Assembly: GCA_019925095.2 (NCBI GenBank)
Contig: CM034410.1
Span: 15,172,436-15,236,435 of the forward strand
Origin: Dendrolimus kikuchii
Lineage: Eukaryota; Arthropoda; Insecta; Lepidoptera; Lasiocampidae
Direction: 5' to 3'
Length of the DNA: 64,000 nt
The position numbers and the translations under genes were made by a program. Below, piece by piece: positions 10,250 through 20,473 of the stretch (the stretch's first letter is position 1; every line of letters begins with the position of its first letter). Below the pieces are notes generated by a model that saw only the letters and a program-made list of their open reading frames with translations, was not told the origin of the DNA and did not search any database.

Positions 10250-10564
10250 GTAGTAGTAGTTGTATTCGCCACAAAGGCAGGCAAAGGAATCAAGTCCATA
10301 CAGCCAATTCTGATGTTTAAGTCTTCGTATAATAGTCGCGCAGTTGTATTGTAGGCTACAACTAACGCCATTCAACGGAGTTCTTGTGAAAACTCAAAAG
10401 GCCACATTTGACTATACAGTTCACATTTCTCACAAAACACATAATTACTACTCAAAAACTATCAATATCTTACAACTATTGTTCATTTTAGAGTAATTTT
10501 ACACATTTTTAGAAAATAAAACTGCACAGCACAACGTCTCCTTTCAGTTCCCGCCAAAAACTCC
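10250..10564 (-). mobile_element. GGCGGG retroposon, type I end, 12-bp TSD
   Basis: On the minus strand it starts GGAGTTTTTGGCGGGAACTG and ends in CAACTACTACTAC. GAAGTAATACAA is duplicated at 10238-10249 and 10565-10576. Frames differ between copies through small indels, so the 315-bp unit is non-coding. Confidence 0.85.
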
Positions 10565-10625
10565 GAAGTAATACAATGAATGACATGTTGTTTATGACAA
10601 CGTAGGTATTTGCTAGTGAATTGAA

Positions 10626-10905
10626 AAAGCGCGATTGCAGCGCCATCTATTTTGCTAATCCATCTTTTCTAAGGAAACGACTTCATTTATCGGTATAAAA
10701 TGTATCCTAGGTGTTAACTCGGGCTATAAGCCTACACTATGTCGAGTTTTATTCATATACGTGAAGCAGTTTCCAAAAACGATGCGATCGCAGCGACATC
10801 TTTTTCTATTTTCGTCTATCCCACGGAAACCACGTCATTTATGGGGATAAAATGTATCCTGAGTTATCCTCTGGGATGAAGGCTATGTTGAGTCTCATTT
10901 AAATC
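10626..10905. repeat. Two-unit tandem duplication of a CTAGC-family segment
   Basis: Two related units of about 135 bp follow each other (about 10626-10757 and 10773-10905). Both contain CAGCG(C/A)CATCT, a GGAAAC(G/C)AC block and GATAAAATGTATCCT-like sequence. These blocks are typical of the CTAGC-family interior. Confidence 0.5.
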
Positions 10906-10910
10906 TTTTT

Positions 10911-11226
10911 ATCCGTGCAGGAACGGAGAAAGAATACAATTTCCTGCGGCCGGGCGGCCTGTCGTAAGAGGCGACTTAACAACCCACAGCCAGGTGGTAG
11001 GGCATTTGCCCGACTGGATGGCTACCACCCATGGTTTAAAGTATGCCGCCATAACAGCCTTGAGTTGTGTTCCGGCATTAGTGACCAGGTTCCAGTCTCC
11101 CTTAAGAGAGCAGCAGCGCATTTGTAGCAACTTTGCTGTTGCAAATGTCCATAGGCGATGGTAACCGCTTTCCATCAAGTGGGCCGTCTGCCTGTCTGCT
11201 GATCTCCTGTAATAAATAAAAATAAA
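10911..11226 (+). mobile_element. GGTGG-SINE, full-length copy
   Basis: Complete head, body and LINE-like tail, ending in an A-rich tail. AAATCTTTT before the element and AAATCTGTT after it may be the remains of a target-site duplication. Confidence 0.88.
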
Positions 11227-12208
11227 TCTGTTCAGTAGTTTTCACGTGATGCTCTAATAAACAGAGAGAGAGAGACAAAAATCCAAAAAATTGTAGTTTA
11301 ATTTTTTTAATATTTTAAACGCATTGTCCAAACTCGAACCGTTTACATGATATATAGATAATAACGCACGCTAATAACTCAAAAATCATGAGTTTGGAGA
11401 TTACATTATAAAACGTAAGAACCGTAAAATATTAATTATTATTCATTTTCGGGTAGGTCTGTCTGTTTACAAAAATTATAAAGTTATTTATTTGTCTTTA
11501 ATCTATAGTAATAAGTAAACTGAGATAAGGAGTCCAAAAACATAAAGAGGTACAAAAAAACACGAACATGGAGTGCTTAAGATGTAATCTTTAGTACGTA
11601 GGAGTTATTTACATAACGGGATCATGTAGATGCTAAATATAACTCGAATCGGGAAACCATAAAGCGTGCTTCTACCGGCTTAAATTTAATATTCATTAGG
11701 TTTTTCTATGTGCTATATACGAACATGGAAGCTATGGAGTGGTCTTGTTGAGGATTACCTTAGAATCTAGTTTTTAGTCGTATCGTTTTTATTAAAATTA
11801 GCATATGGTTTTCTTCGGTGTTCGCGACAGTTAGATTTCATTAATGATCGGTTCCTGTACCTGTTCGGTATTATTCATTTGTCATGAGAGAAATATTTAG
11901 CATCGAGACAAATTTGAAATTACTTGTATGAAGCTTATGTCAAATTTTAATCGTTTTTTTTTTATTAACGGTAGGGGAATGATTTTGCTCATACCCTCGG
12001 GCCTCGAGTGATGCTTTACACCGAAGAATATGTGGGGCTCCAGCCGGGGCCACCTCTGCACACGCTCAAATAATTCATTTATAACCTATACAATTTGCAT
12101 GTTCTATATACATTAGTGTCAGCTACTACATATTTTTAAGGCGGTCAGGAGTGCCATAATGGCAGGATTTCTTTTCCTAGTTTGGGCTTCCGGCTTTTAA
12201 AGATTGTT
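11227..12208. other. Apparently single-copy AT-rich DNA
   Basis: A short (AG)n run lies near 11265. GAAGCTTATGTCAAATTTTA at about 11930 matches one arm of the H element. Nothing else was recognised. Confidence 0.45.
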
Positions 12209-12219
12209 GTTAAGATTTT

Positions 12220-12315
12220 CAAAGAAGCAAGTGAGGTGTGTAAGAATAAGCCTGAACGGCGCTCTGTTGATCGTGCCTACCCCGCAAGGGAACTGGCGTG
12301 AAGTTATGTATGTAT
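12220..12315 (+). mobile_element. TATG-LINE, shortest copy, 12-bp TSD
   Basis: Only the last 27 or so codons (VKEASEVCKN and on) and the TATG tail remain. TGTTAAGATTTT is perfectly repeated at 12208-12219 and 12315-12326. Confidence 0.9.
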
Positions 12316-12364
12316 GTTAAGATTTTTTCCCGCTTTATTGTTATGTTTTGTGGAATGGAAAATA

Positions 12365-12740
12365 CATACATATATACATAACTTCACGCCAGTTCCCTTG
12401 TGGGGTAGGCACGAACAACAGAGCGCCATTTAGGCCCTTTCTTACACACCTCACTTGCTTCTTTGACATTCATCTCTTGTCATGCACGCTCGTCTGTTCT
12501 TAAGGCTCCTGAAATCACCCTCTGCTAGTACACGATCAATTTGATCATGGAAGGTGTGTCGTGGCCTTCCACAACTTCTGCATCCATCCACTTTTGGATT
12601 GTATATCTGTTTAGTCATTCTTTCATCATGCATTCTTTCCACATGCCCGAACCACCGGAGCATTCCTTTCCTTACCTTCACCCCGACACTCTCTTTCAGA
12701 CCAACTCTCTTTCTTACTTCGGTATTACGAACGAATGGAA
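12365..12740 (-). mobile_element. TATG-LINE 3' end with 14-bp TSD
   Basis: Encodes about 115 C-terminal residues on the minus strand, with a small deletion near TRVMNVKEAS that breaks the frame. TGGAATGGAAAATA flanks it at 12351-12364 and 12741-12754. It landed about 40 bp from the copy at 12220, in opposite orientation. Confidence 0.92.
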
Positions 12741-12754
12741 TGGAATGGAAAATA

Positions 12755-13118
12755 AATGAATAAAAACTTCTTCATTGAAGAAGGAGTTGTAAGATGCCGT
12801 CCGCTGGATTACCCACTAAACCACCCCTCCGTGTCTTTGTGACGCGAAAAGGGATACACCTTTGAGCAATTTATCCACAAGGTCTCGATGCAATTAATGT
12901 TATTATTGTGAGTAAAACCACTCCATACTAGCCATGTTCTTGCAAGATCATGTAGTCTAGATGCTGTTACATGTTTCTTAGGAATTGCATAACGTAACTT
13001 TATTAAACTGAATAAAATATCATATGAAACATTTCTTTTACATAATGTATCCTTATTTCTTACTAGTGTTTCTCACGTGATTTCACTCGTATAAAATCGT
13101 ATTTGTCCGATTGGATGA
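12755..13118. other. No feature recognised
   Basis: AT-rich DNA without repeat matches or coding signal. Confidence 0.45.
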
Positions 13119-13318
13119 CCAACGCCTGGTGTGGTTGTAAACCGCCATAGCAACCTTGAGTTGTGTTCCGGTATCAATGGTCAGATTCCAGTCCCCTATT
13201 CAAGGCTGGCAGTACATTGCATTGACAGCGTCTTTGATGTTGTTAATGGCCATAGGCAATGGTAAGCGCTTTCCATCAGGTGGGCCATCAGCCTGTTTTT
13301 TATATTCCAGTAATAAAA
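13119..13318 (+). mobile_element. GGTGG-SINE variant
   Basis: Diverged copy with a distinct middle part (CAAGGCTGGCAGTACATTGC) and a tail ending TATTCCAGTAATAAA, closer to the LINE tail at 17493 (TGCTCCAGCTATAAA) than to the common SINE tail. The GC-rich head is absent. Confidence 0.7.
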
Positions 13319-13376
13319 AAAAGGCTAACAACGGTAGGTCAAAAAAGATATATACCATGAATTTATTATTGTTTGA

Positions 13377-13480
13377 GGGGGGGGGGGGTGGATGACATGG
13401 TAATTTGTGGTCTGACATTCGACTTATACCAGGCTGACAAAAATGGTCAGGAGAATATGAAAAGTAGAAATATAACGTGC
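13377..13480 (+). mobile_element. G12 run and LINE C-terminal scrap
   Basis: A run of 12 G (13377-13388) is followed by a frame reading VDDMVICGLT, similar to the VKDDMMICGVT stretch of the LINE at 61228-61420. About 28 codons are recognisable. Confidence 0.45.
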
Positions 13481-13924
13481 ACGATGTATGTATGTTTTAC
13501 ACAAATGCAATTAATAACAATTACGAAAACCGATTTTAAAGTTTGTCGGTTTTCATTATTTTAATTAAAAGCTGTTATTGTGGATTTTTTTTTAATTAAT
13601 TTATTTTGCTAATAGCGGCCGGTAATGTATGAGAATGTTGGTTTACGACATTTACGTACATTAAGACATGTGAGATAATTATCAAAATAATACAATATGA
13701 TCATAAGCTTAGTTTTGTTTACGTTCCAGATTTTTTTTTTTATATTTGTGTAAAAGTGCCTTAAAAAGATTTAAAAATATAAGTTCTGCTTTACGTAGGG
13801 GACGTAAAAAAATTGACAATGAGAGGAGGTTTTCTGAAAAATGTGAGTATAGATCGAGACTAAGTTACTAGGCTCTCAAAAATGCTAACCGATTCAAAAA
13901 TCTTTACAATGCCGCATTTACATT
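13481..13924. other. No feature recognised
   Basis: AT-rich DNA with two T runs. No repeat match or coding signal. Confidence 0.45.
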
Positions 13925-14200
13925 ATGCCCACTTCCACGGGTAGAAAACGGGTAAGTGGCGACGGAAACGGACAGCTCGAGTATGCAAACACAACATGTA
14001 TAACGAATATGACATACTCGCGCTGCCTACTTCACTTACCGCTTTCTTGCTTGCTGCCATGGAAGTGGAATAAAGCTATCTCTTTGTTTACATTATTCAA
14101 CTTCCATAGGGAAGTACTACCTGAAATTCTAGAGTTTCAGGTAGTACTTGAGCGAAGGTTTAGTCTGGTTGCGATTGGAGTATCTGCGTCGGAGTCCAGA
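13925..14200. repeat. Nested inverted repeats with a perfect 15-bp hairpin
   Basis: AAGTACTACCTGAAA (14112-14126) pairs perfectly with TTTCAGGTAGTACTT (14135-14149) around an 8-base loop. Further out, the stretch at 13928-13965 is imperfectly inverted relative to 14030-14075 (shared CACTTCCA and GGTAAGTG blocks). An open frame crosses the region, but its composition and this structure argue against a protein. Confidence 0.55.
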
Positions 14201-14244
14201 GTTCCACTTCTCTACTTTTCCTTCTCTGCTTTACATGTTGTCGA

Positions 14245-14350
14245 TTCCTATATCATACTATTCAATTTGTTTGCCTTACCATCGGCAGAAATTTGACAAT
14301 ATGGTGTAAGGAGTTTGTGTCAAATTTTACCCGACAGTTAGGCAAATAAA
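14245..14350. mobile_element. H element (short inverted-repeat element)
   Basis: Imperfect inverted arms of about 27 bp: GCCTTACCATCGGCAGAAAT (14272) onward and the matching TGTCAAATTTTACCCGACAG (14318) onward. The same pair occurs at 33141, 34322 and 63090. Probably a non-autonomous DNA element. Confidence 0.6.
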
Positions 14351-14418
14351 TGGTCGGCAAGATGTAAAAATCGGCCAATGGTCTTTTGCACAGCTTATTA
14401 TGAAACCTACAATGCCCG

Positions 14419-14690
14419 ATTAAAAAAAATATTGCCAGGGAAATCCGTTTGAGGCCCATAGGCCGCGCCAAAGGGGATAAAGTCACAACCCGGTGTGGGA
14501 TGCGCCATGTCCGGGTGGCACTAGCACCACTAGGCAGAACTAAAGATGTTATTGCCAGTGCATAATTAGGGATACCCAATAAAACCCCCTCCCTAGGTGT
14601 TAATTTCTGCGCCTTATACCAGGGTAACAGAAAAAGGGAAGCGCAACCATCTCCGTGTGCCCTGGCAAGACCTATCTCTATCTATACACA
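14419..14690 (-). mobile_element. R1-type LINE 3' UTR fragment
   Basis: Minus-strand relative of the 3' UTR at 22100-22571. It shares the GCCAGGGGAAATCC-like terminus next to an A/T run, the GGGATACCCA...AACCCC block and CCTAGGTGTTA. No coding part. Confidence 0.6.
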
Positions 14691-14829
14691 CAATGCTTCA
14701 TGTTTCAAGCAATTTTCTGATAAATTATAAATAATATTTACGCAAAACTCAACAAAACTGGGGTACAACAAAACAACTTACAAGGGTACCAAAAGTATGT
14801 TTAGTAAATTGAATCAGATCAACAGCGCG

Positions 14830-15030
14830 CACATTGCATGGATATTTGAGGATGCTTCTTAAGCTTCTAAAGGCGCCATCCGTGGTCTTGCATTGCAGTC
14901 CGCTTAACATTGCGTCGTGCAATGCAGGACCGTTAACGTTGTCGCAGCATGCATTGCGTCCGGCAACAGCGAACAGAATGCCTCTTGAGTCCTGCAAGCT
15001 CCGCCCACTGCAGGCATGCAATGCAGGATC
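14830..15030. repeat. Cluster of alternating TGCATTGCA motifs
   Basis: TGCATTGCAGTCC-like motifs occur at about 14887 and 14948 and, inverted, at about 14918 and 15014, with a weaker one near 14832. GC content is clearly higher than in the flanks. No frame is convincing. Confidence 0.5.
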
Positions 15031-15121
15031 ATGTATGGGCTTCTAATGGACCCCCACCCGGGAGTTACCATCAGATATTTACAAATGTATGTAATCGAGA
15101 TCAACATACCAGGCTGCCATA

Positions 15122-15236
15122 AACCCGTGCAGTACTTTTAAGTCGGGTATTTAAAATATAAAATACAAAATACAGCATTTCAACTATATGTATTTAAAAT
15201 ACAAAATACAAATTACAAAATACAAAATACCGTCAG
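15122..15236. repeat. AAAATACAAAATAC low-complexity tract
   Basis: Irregular repeats of AAATACAAAATAC end in CCGTCAGGTGTTAGG. A related tract with inverted order lies at 17911-18005, on the other side of the LINE. Confidence 0.6.
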
Positions 15237-15265
15237 GTGTTAGGTTATGTAAATAAAATACTCAC

Positions 15266-15479
15266 AAAAATCAAATAATAATCATTATTAGGTCCCTTGC
15301 CTATGAAATTGCCGTTTTTTCTGAAATAAGTTAACCTAATTTTATTATATTTTTTTATTCTAATCTCCACGGCCTTGAAGATAGGGATATTTCCATCTTG
15401 TAGGTACGCGTAGATTTTGGTGGTTCCACCCGAATCTATGCGTGCGTATATCGGTCCCATGGCAGGGAATGCACAAAGA
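15266..15479 (-). CDS. Candidate orphan internal exon, unknown protein
   Basis: On the minus strand an acceptor-like GTTTTAG ends at 15480 and a donor GTGAGT lies at 15265-15260. Between them 71 codons stay open, starting LCAFPAMGPIYARIDSGG and including KIYAYLQDGN and VEIRIKKYNKIRLTYFRKNG. The mix of residues and codons looks protein-like, unlike most frames in this window. The intron phases would be 2 upstream and 0 downstream. I do not recognise the family and found no neighbouring exon. The 5'-truncated LINE begins about 20 bp away on the opposite strand. It could be a host exon, a transposon gene fragment or a chance frame. Confidence 0.3.
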
Positions 15480-15499
15480 CTAAAACAGCTTGCTTTTTT

Positions 15500-17493
15500 G
15501 AACTCGTTCATGAGGTGATCGACAAAGTTTTTGGGCAGTATCCTTTAGCAGAGGTAGTCATAATCGAAATTTTAATGCTCATTACGTTGAGTGGTTGGGT
15601 TCCTCGAGAATTGATCTGTCAGGAACTACTGCCTACGATTTTGCTCTCGCCCATGGATTCACTCAGCTGTCCAAGGAAACTTTTGTCGGGCGTCTCTTCC
15701 ACCTCTGCGCACAGTGGACGACCGTCTGGTACACGCCGCCAAAGATAAAGTCAATCTTCTGGGTGAAATCTTTGCGGCCAATTCAACTCTTGAGACATAG
15801 GAGAAACTCCACCTACAATCCCTGTGTGAGTCTAGAATGTTGGAGGTGCGCTTTACTCAAAAAGCAGTCCGATGTGCTCTCTTCTCCCTCGACGTCAAAA
15901 AGTCTTCTGGCCCTGATGGCATTTCTGCCATTGTGCTGCAGACGTGTTTAGCTGAGCTGTCCCCAGCCAGTCCTTGCCCGACGTTTCACTCTCTCTTACT
16001 ACAAGGGTTGTGTCCTCGCTTCGTGGAAGATTGCCCACGTGCACCTTGTCCCCAAAAAAGGGTACGTAACAGACACGTCGAATAGGCCTATAGCAATAAC
16101 CTTTTTACTCTCAATAGTGATGGAGCGCATTATCAACGCGCAGCTCCTGTGTTACGTCGAAGATTACCAGCTGCTAAACGATCGGCAATACGGCTTCCGC
16201 CACAGTCGCTCAGCTCAAGATCTCTTGGTTTACCTAACCCACCGTTGGGCTGAAGCCATTGAGAGCAAAGAGGAAGCACTGGCAGTTAGTCTAGAATTCT
16301 AGATATTGCTAAGGCCTTCGACCGGGTCTGGCACAGGGCTCTTCTATCGGAGCGGCCATCGTATGAAATACCCGAAGGGCCTTGCACCTGGCTATCCATC
16401 TCTTTTGATGAGCGCAGCATTCAAGTCGTTGTCGACGGTTGTTGCTCAAGTTTCAAGCCCATCAACGCTGGTGTGCCCCAGGGTTGTGTGCTATCGCCAA
16501 CGTTGTTCATCTTACATATCATTGATATGTTGTCTATTCGCAACATTCATTCCAATGCGGATGCCAGCACAGGCGATGCGCAGTACTCTGGTCGTGCAAA
16601 CGTCCCTCGATCATTTGTGGAGGAAAGTTGGGTTAGACTTGTATCTGAGTAGAGTATTCCTTAGAGAGAGTCTCTGAATGAGGGAGACAAAACCTTGTCC
16701 ATTTCAACCCCAAGAAGACATAGGTCTGCGTATTATCTGCCAAAAAAACTCCATTCGAGCAATCGCTTCAGTTCCAAGGAACTCCCCTTACCACCTCCAA
16801 GAGTATTGGGATCCTCAGTGTTGACATCGCGAACGATGTTGAGGAGCCATCTTGAAGGCAAGGCAAAACTTGCCTCTAAGAAGCTGGGAATGTTAAACCG
16901 GTCCAAGCAGTACTTCACACCGCGGCAACGCTTTGTGCTTTGTAAAACCCAGGTGAGCCCGCATATGGAGTACTGCTCACACTTTTGGGCTGGAGCACCT
17001 GGCTACCAACTCGATCCCCTAGACAGTATTCAACGTCGAGCTGTTCACGTTGTTGATGATCCCATACTCACAGGTGGTCTAGATACGCTTGGCCTTATGA
17101 GAGACTTCGCTCTCTCTACGTATTCTACTGACTGTATAACGGAGTGTATTCGGAAGAACTGTATAGAATGGTGTATTCGTCCTCTTTCTACCACCGAACC
17201 GCTCACCATGTGTTGGGATTTCACCCCCACTTCCTTAAGCCGTTTCGCTCATGTACGCAACGGTTCTGTAGAACCTTTTTCCTGCATACCGTGGGGATTT
17301 GGAATGAGCTCCCAGCCGAGGTTTTTCCACAGCGCTACGATATGGAGTTCTTCAAAAAGGGTGTCATAAAATTTCTTCGAGGCTGGCAGCGGGTTGATGA
17401 AATCTCTGGTGTTGCAAATGTCCATAAGCGACAGTAACCGCTTTCCATCAGGTGGGCCGTCAGCCTGTCTGTTGTGCTCCAGCTATAAAGAAA
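15500..17493 (+). pseudogene. Jockey-like LINE: endonuclease remnant plus reverse transcriptase
   Basis: Longest element in the window, 5'-truncated and frameshifted. In order: an endonuclease end (FNAHYVEWLGSS, YDFALAHGF) at 15550-15690; the polymerase start SSGPDGI (about 15900); GFRHSRSAQDL (about 16190); LDIAKAFDRVWH (about 16300); GVPQGCVLSPTLF (about 16471); and the catalytic box region at 16546-16605. There the expected aromatic-ADD reads NADA, so the active site is destroyed. The C-terminal part runs through EGKAKLASKKLG, YFTPRQRF, EYCSHFWAGAP and WNELPAEVFPQRYD to the stop at 17435-17437. The last codons and 3' UTR (17407-17493) match the tail of the GGTGG-SINE. It once supplied the enzymes for its own target-primed insertion; this copy is dead. 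The exact clade was not determined. Confidence 0.88.
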
Positions 17494-17910
17494 GGTCGAA
17501 ATTTCCAGAATGGAAGCGGGAAAACCAATAACAAGTGGTACGTTCATTGTAGTGTTCGCTCATAAAGGTTGTTGATGTTGCTTGTCGCTCTTGCCGCGTT
17601 GCTGCCACGACGGTACTCTTATTCCATAATTACTCGAATTTTTAACTATCCATGATGATGAAAAAGATTCAAATGCGAAGAAAACATAACACTTATCAAT
17701 AAACAAATGACTAATTTTAAAAAAAGAATTTCATGTTTTCAAAGTAAAATTAATTTGAAATTATATATCTTAGCGAAACAAAAATATTTCTTTTAAATGG
17801 CCAGTACTGCAGAACTTACCTAATATTTAGCGGTCACCATTTTCTTATGAAACTTATGAAAGCTATCGAGCGCTATTTTCTGAAGAACACACCCATCAAT
17901 AAGGTAGCTA
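17494..17910. other. No feature recognised
   Basis: AT-rich DNA after the LINE tail. No coding signal or family match. Confidence 0.45.
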
Positions 17911-18024
17911 AATGTATTTTGTGAAATGTATTTTGCAACCATAAGTATTTGAAATACTAATTACAAAATACCTCAGCGTCAGGTATTTGAAATACTAATT
18001 ACAAATTACATTTTTAACAAGTAA
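17911..18024. repeat. ATTTTGTAATT/AAATACTAATTAC low-complexity tract
   Basis: Irregular repeats of GTATTTTG and GAAATACTAATTACAAA with GCGTCAGGTATTTG, related to the tract at 15122-15236. Confidence 0.55.
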
Positions 18025-18286
18025 TGTCGTAAGAGGCGACCAAACAACCCACACCCAAGTGGTAGGGCATTTGCCCGACTGGATAGCTACCACCCCTGGT
18101 CTAAAGTATGTCGCCATAACAACCTTGAGTTGAGTTCCGGCATTAGTGACCAGGTTCCAGTCACCCTTAAGAGAGCAGCAACGCATTTGTAGCACCTTTG
18201 GTGTTGCAAATGTCCATAGGCGATGGTAACCGCTTTCCATCAAGTGGGTCGTCTCCCTGTCTGCTGATCTCCTGCAATAAAAAAAC
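18025..18286 (+). mobile_element. GGTGG-SINE, head partly missing
   Basis: Starts within the head at TGTCGTAAGAGGCGAC and runs through the body and LINE-like tail to an A tail. It sits on the end of the low-complexity tract. Confidence 0.85.
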
Positions 18287-18437
18287 GGGGTTATTTTTAA
18301 TGCTTTAAATAAGACCCATTCGGCTACATTCTAAATCTTTAATACTGTTGCAGATGAAGAAGACACATAAATTATAATAGAACATCTTTTGGTGGTTCCA
18401 TTGCCAGAGGATAAACATACCTAGCGATTTTATACAT

Positions 18438-19095
18438 AATAAAACTACGTTTTAACGGTTTTAAGCGCGGTATTTTATTCGATTTTGGTTTTTCCGACGT
18501 TTCGGTCACTTTTCAGTGGCCCTGATCACGGAAGACAAAGATGTCAAGTGTCAACGAGTATTGTTAAAGTTTTATTTAGCCTACCGCCAACTTGTTAATT
18601 TTAATTATTTAGTTTTAATTTTGTTTATGGTTATTATTTACTCTATGGGAGCCTAATCTAATTTACTACCGCTTCGCAACATGTTATGGCTTGAAGAGAA
18701 GAAGCGGCGCAAGAAACTCTTCAGCAAACATGCCTAGCTCTAATAATTTTAAATAATATTAAAATGGGTGGAAGGGAAAATAAAAGTAATTATCAGTCAA
18801 GTTGGTTTGTGTTCCGTTGTACGCAGAAAGAGCTCACAGTGTCTTGAGGTCAGGCAGCTGGTTTTTGCTGGGTTTGGGTCTTAATAGTTTTGATGATTGG
18901 ATCCCAAACAGGTGGTACTTGCTTGGTATCTTCTCTATTGAAATTTGGGTGTTTTTTGATTTCAATAGCCTCACGCATCATTCTAGGTATGAAACGATTT
19001 TCTTTCGTGAGGATTTGTGGGTTATCGAATCTGATGTAGTGAGAAGATTTTATACATTTTCGTATTTCAGTATTATGTTATTCTTTAGTTAAATT
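18438..19095 (-). mobile_element. Penelope-like element (PLE) 3' part
   Basis: Minus-strand copy. The C-terminal coding end is at 18850-19077, followed by the CTTCTTCTCTTCAAGCC...GCGAAGCGG block, the GGCTCCCATAGAG block, the GGCCACTGAAAAGTGGCC hairpin and the terminus AAAACGTAGTTTTATTA. This copy ties the non-coding PLE ends elsewhere in the window to a protein. Confidence 0.82.
18850..19077 (-). pseudogene. PLE protein C-terminus
   Basis: Open minus-strand frame of 75 codons ending at 18850-18852. HYIRFDNPQI, RMMREAIEIKKHPNFNRED and VPPVWDPIIKTIK match the C-terminal end found in Penelope-like retroelement proteins, after the GIY-YIG endonuclease domain. The polymerase and nuclease are absent. 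The copy at 50935-51010 retains NFNREDGWQVPPVWDPIIK but has a different stop. Confidence 0.78.
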
Positions 19096-19261
19096 AGTTA
19101 TTATTTAATTTTATTGGCTAATGAAATGTTAACCTATTCTAATCAATATTTATGATGTTAACAAATCAGTTTCCGACACAAAATACATTACAAGTCTTGT
19201 TCGCGATTTGCAGTTGATGGAGTGTATTCTAGTGTATATTTTCTACTTTAGAGTATCGTAA

Positions 19262-19581
19262 GTAGTAGTAGTTGTATTCGCCACAAAGGCAGGCAAAGGA
19301 ATCTTTAGTCCATACAGCGAATTCTGATGTTTAAGTCTTCGTATAATAGTCGCGCAGTTGTATTGTAAGCTACAACTAACGCCATTCAACGGAGTTCTTG
19401 TGAAAACTCAAAAGGCCACATTTGACTATACAGTTCACATTTCTAACAAAACACATAATTACTACTCAAAAACTATCAATATCCTACAACTATTGTTCAT
19501 TTTAGAGTAATTTTACACATTTTTAGAAAATAAAACTGCACAGCACAACGTCTCCTTTCAGTTCCCGCCAAAAACTCTTAA
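19262..19581 (-). mobile_element. GGCGGG retroposon, type I end, 10-bp TSD
   Basis: Minus-strand copy, 320 bp, from AGTTTTTGGCGGGAACTG to the (TAC)n end. AGTATCGTAA is repeated at 19252-19261 and 19582-19591. It is nearly identical to the copy at 10250-10564. Confidence 0.85.
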
Positions 19582-19591
19582 AGTATCGTAA

Positions 19592-20473
19592 ATAATGACA
19601 GATATACGATATTATGTTTCTTTTTGGGTAACATTTGTAGTTCTGGCTACAAGGCCTTTTCAACTATAATACACATTATTTCTGTATCAATATTAATAAC
19701 GCTTTAGTCTATAGATAACGGTTCTTTTTTCAAATCAACGAATTTTTTATAGATTTTTGTTTTCGTTTAATTGGTTGGACTTGGTTTTCAATATTTCAAT
19801 TCAAAAGAGTGAATTCTTTTTTCAAACGTAAACTGTTTTTATAGCCGCTTAATTGATAATTTTAAATATCGAAAGTAAATCGTCATGGCGTCGGTTTTGG
19901 GTGCTTGTCGCGTTTGATGTGTAAAGTATCAACATTTTTGGTCGTTTACTCACGTGTCGCAGGGAAGGATCATGCCAGCCCCTATCCAATACGAGACCTG
20001 AATTTTAAACGCTGCCTACTTTTGTCGCCCTGGTACTTTCGCAGCAACAATAAGTCTGACTTAACAACACCGGATAAAGTTCATTTTGCTAACCCGCACA
20101 AAATAGTTTAAAAACAATGCAAATTAACAAGTACATTATTCTTCGTAACTAACATGTAACTTTCTAGGATTTAAATAAAATCCAGATCACCGTGTCAGTA
20201 AACAAATTCAGTGCAAAAAAAAAACGTTCGGAATCGCAGAAATAAGTGTTTATTGAAATCACTCGAAAACTTTCTTTTTTTGAAGCACACGTTACGCATT
20301 TCTTACTTTCTACGTAAAATCGTATTCTGCACATCATGTTATCACCCTACATTTCACTTATCGATATGTCGCCCAAATTTATGTATTTTTGTGACGAAAA
20401 CGGGTTATGTTATTAACATTTAGCTAAAAGACTTTAAAAATATAACCACAAGTGGGGCGGCAGACATTTTATC
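19592..20473. other. Single-copy-looking DNA with one short orphan frame
   Basis: No repeat match. A frame at 19905-20111 (+) could encode 68 residues, but it shows no motif and no good splice sites, so I do not call it a gene. Confidence 0.4.

Noticed and set aside
10172..10375. Conserved peptide in the GGCGGG retroposon
   Set aside because: The copies at 10250 and 39587 differ by indels, so the similar parts lie in different frames.
13925..14296. 123-codon plus-strand frame
   Set aside because: It lies across nested inverted repeats and ends in an H element, and shows no domain-like pattern.
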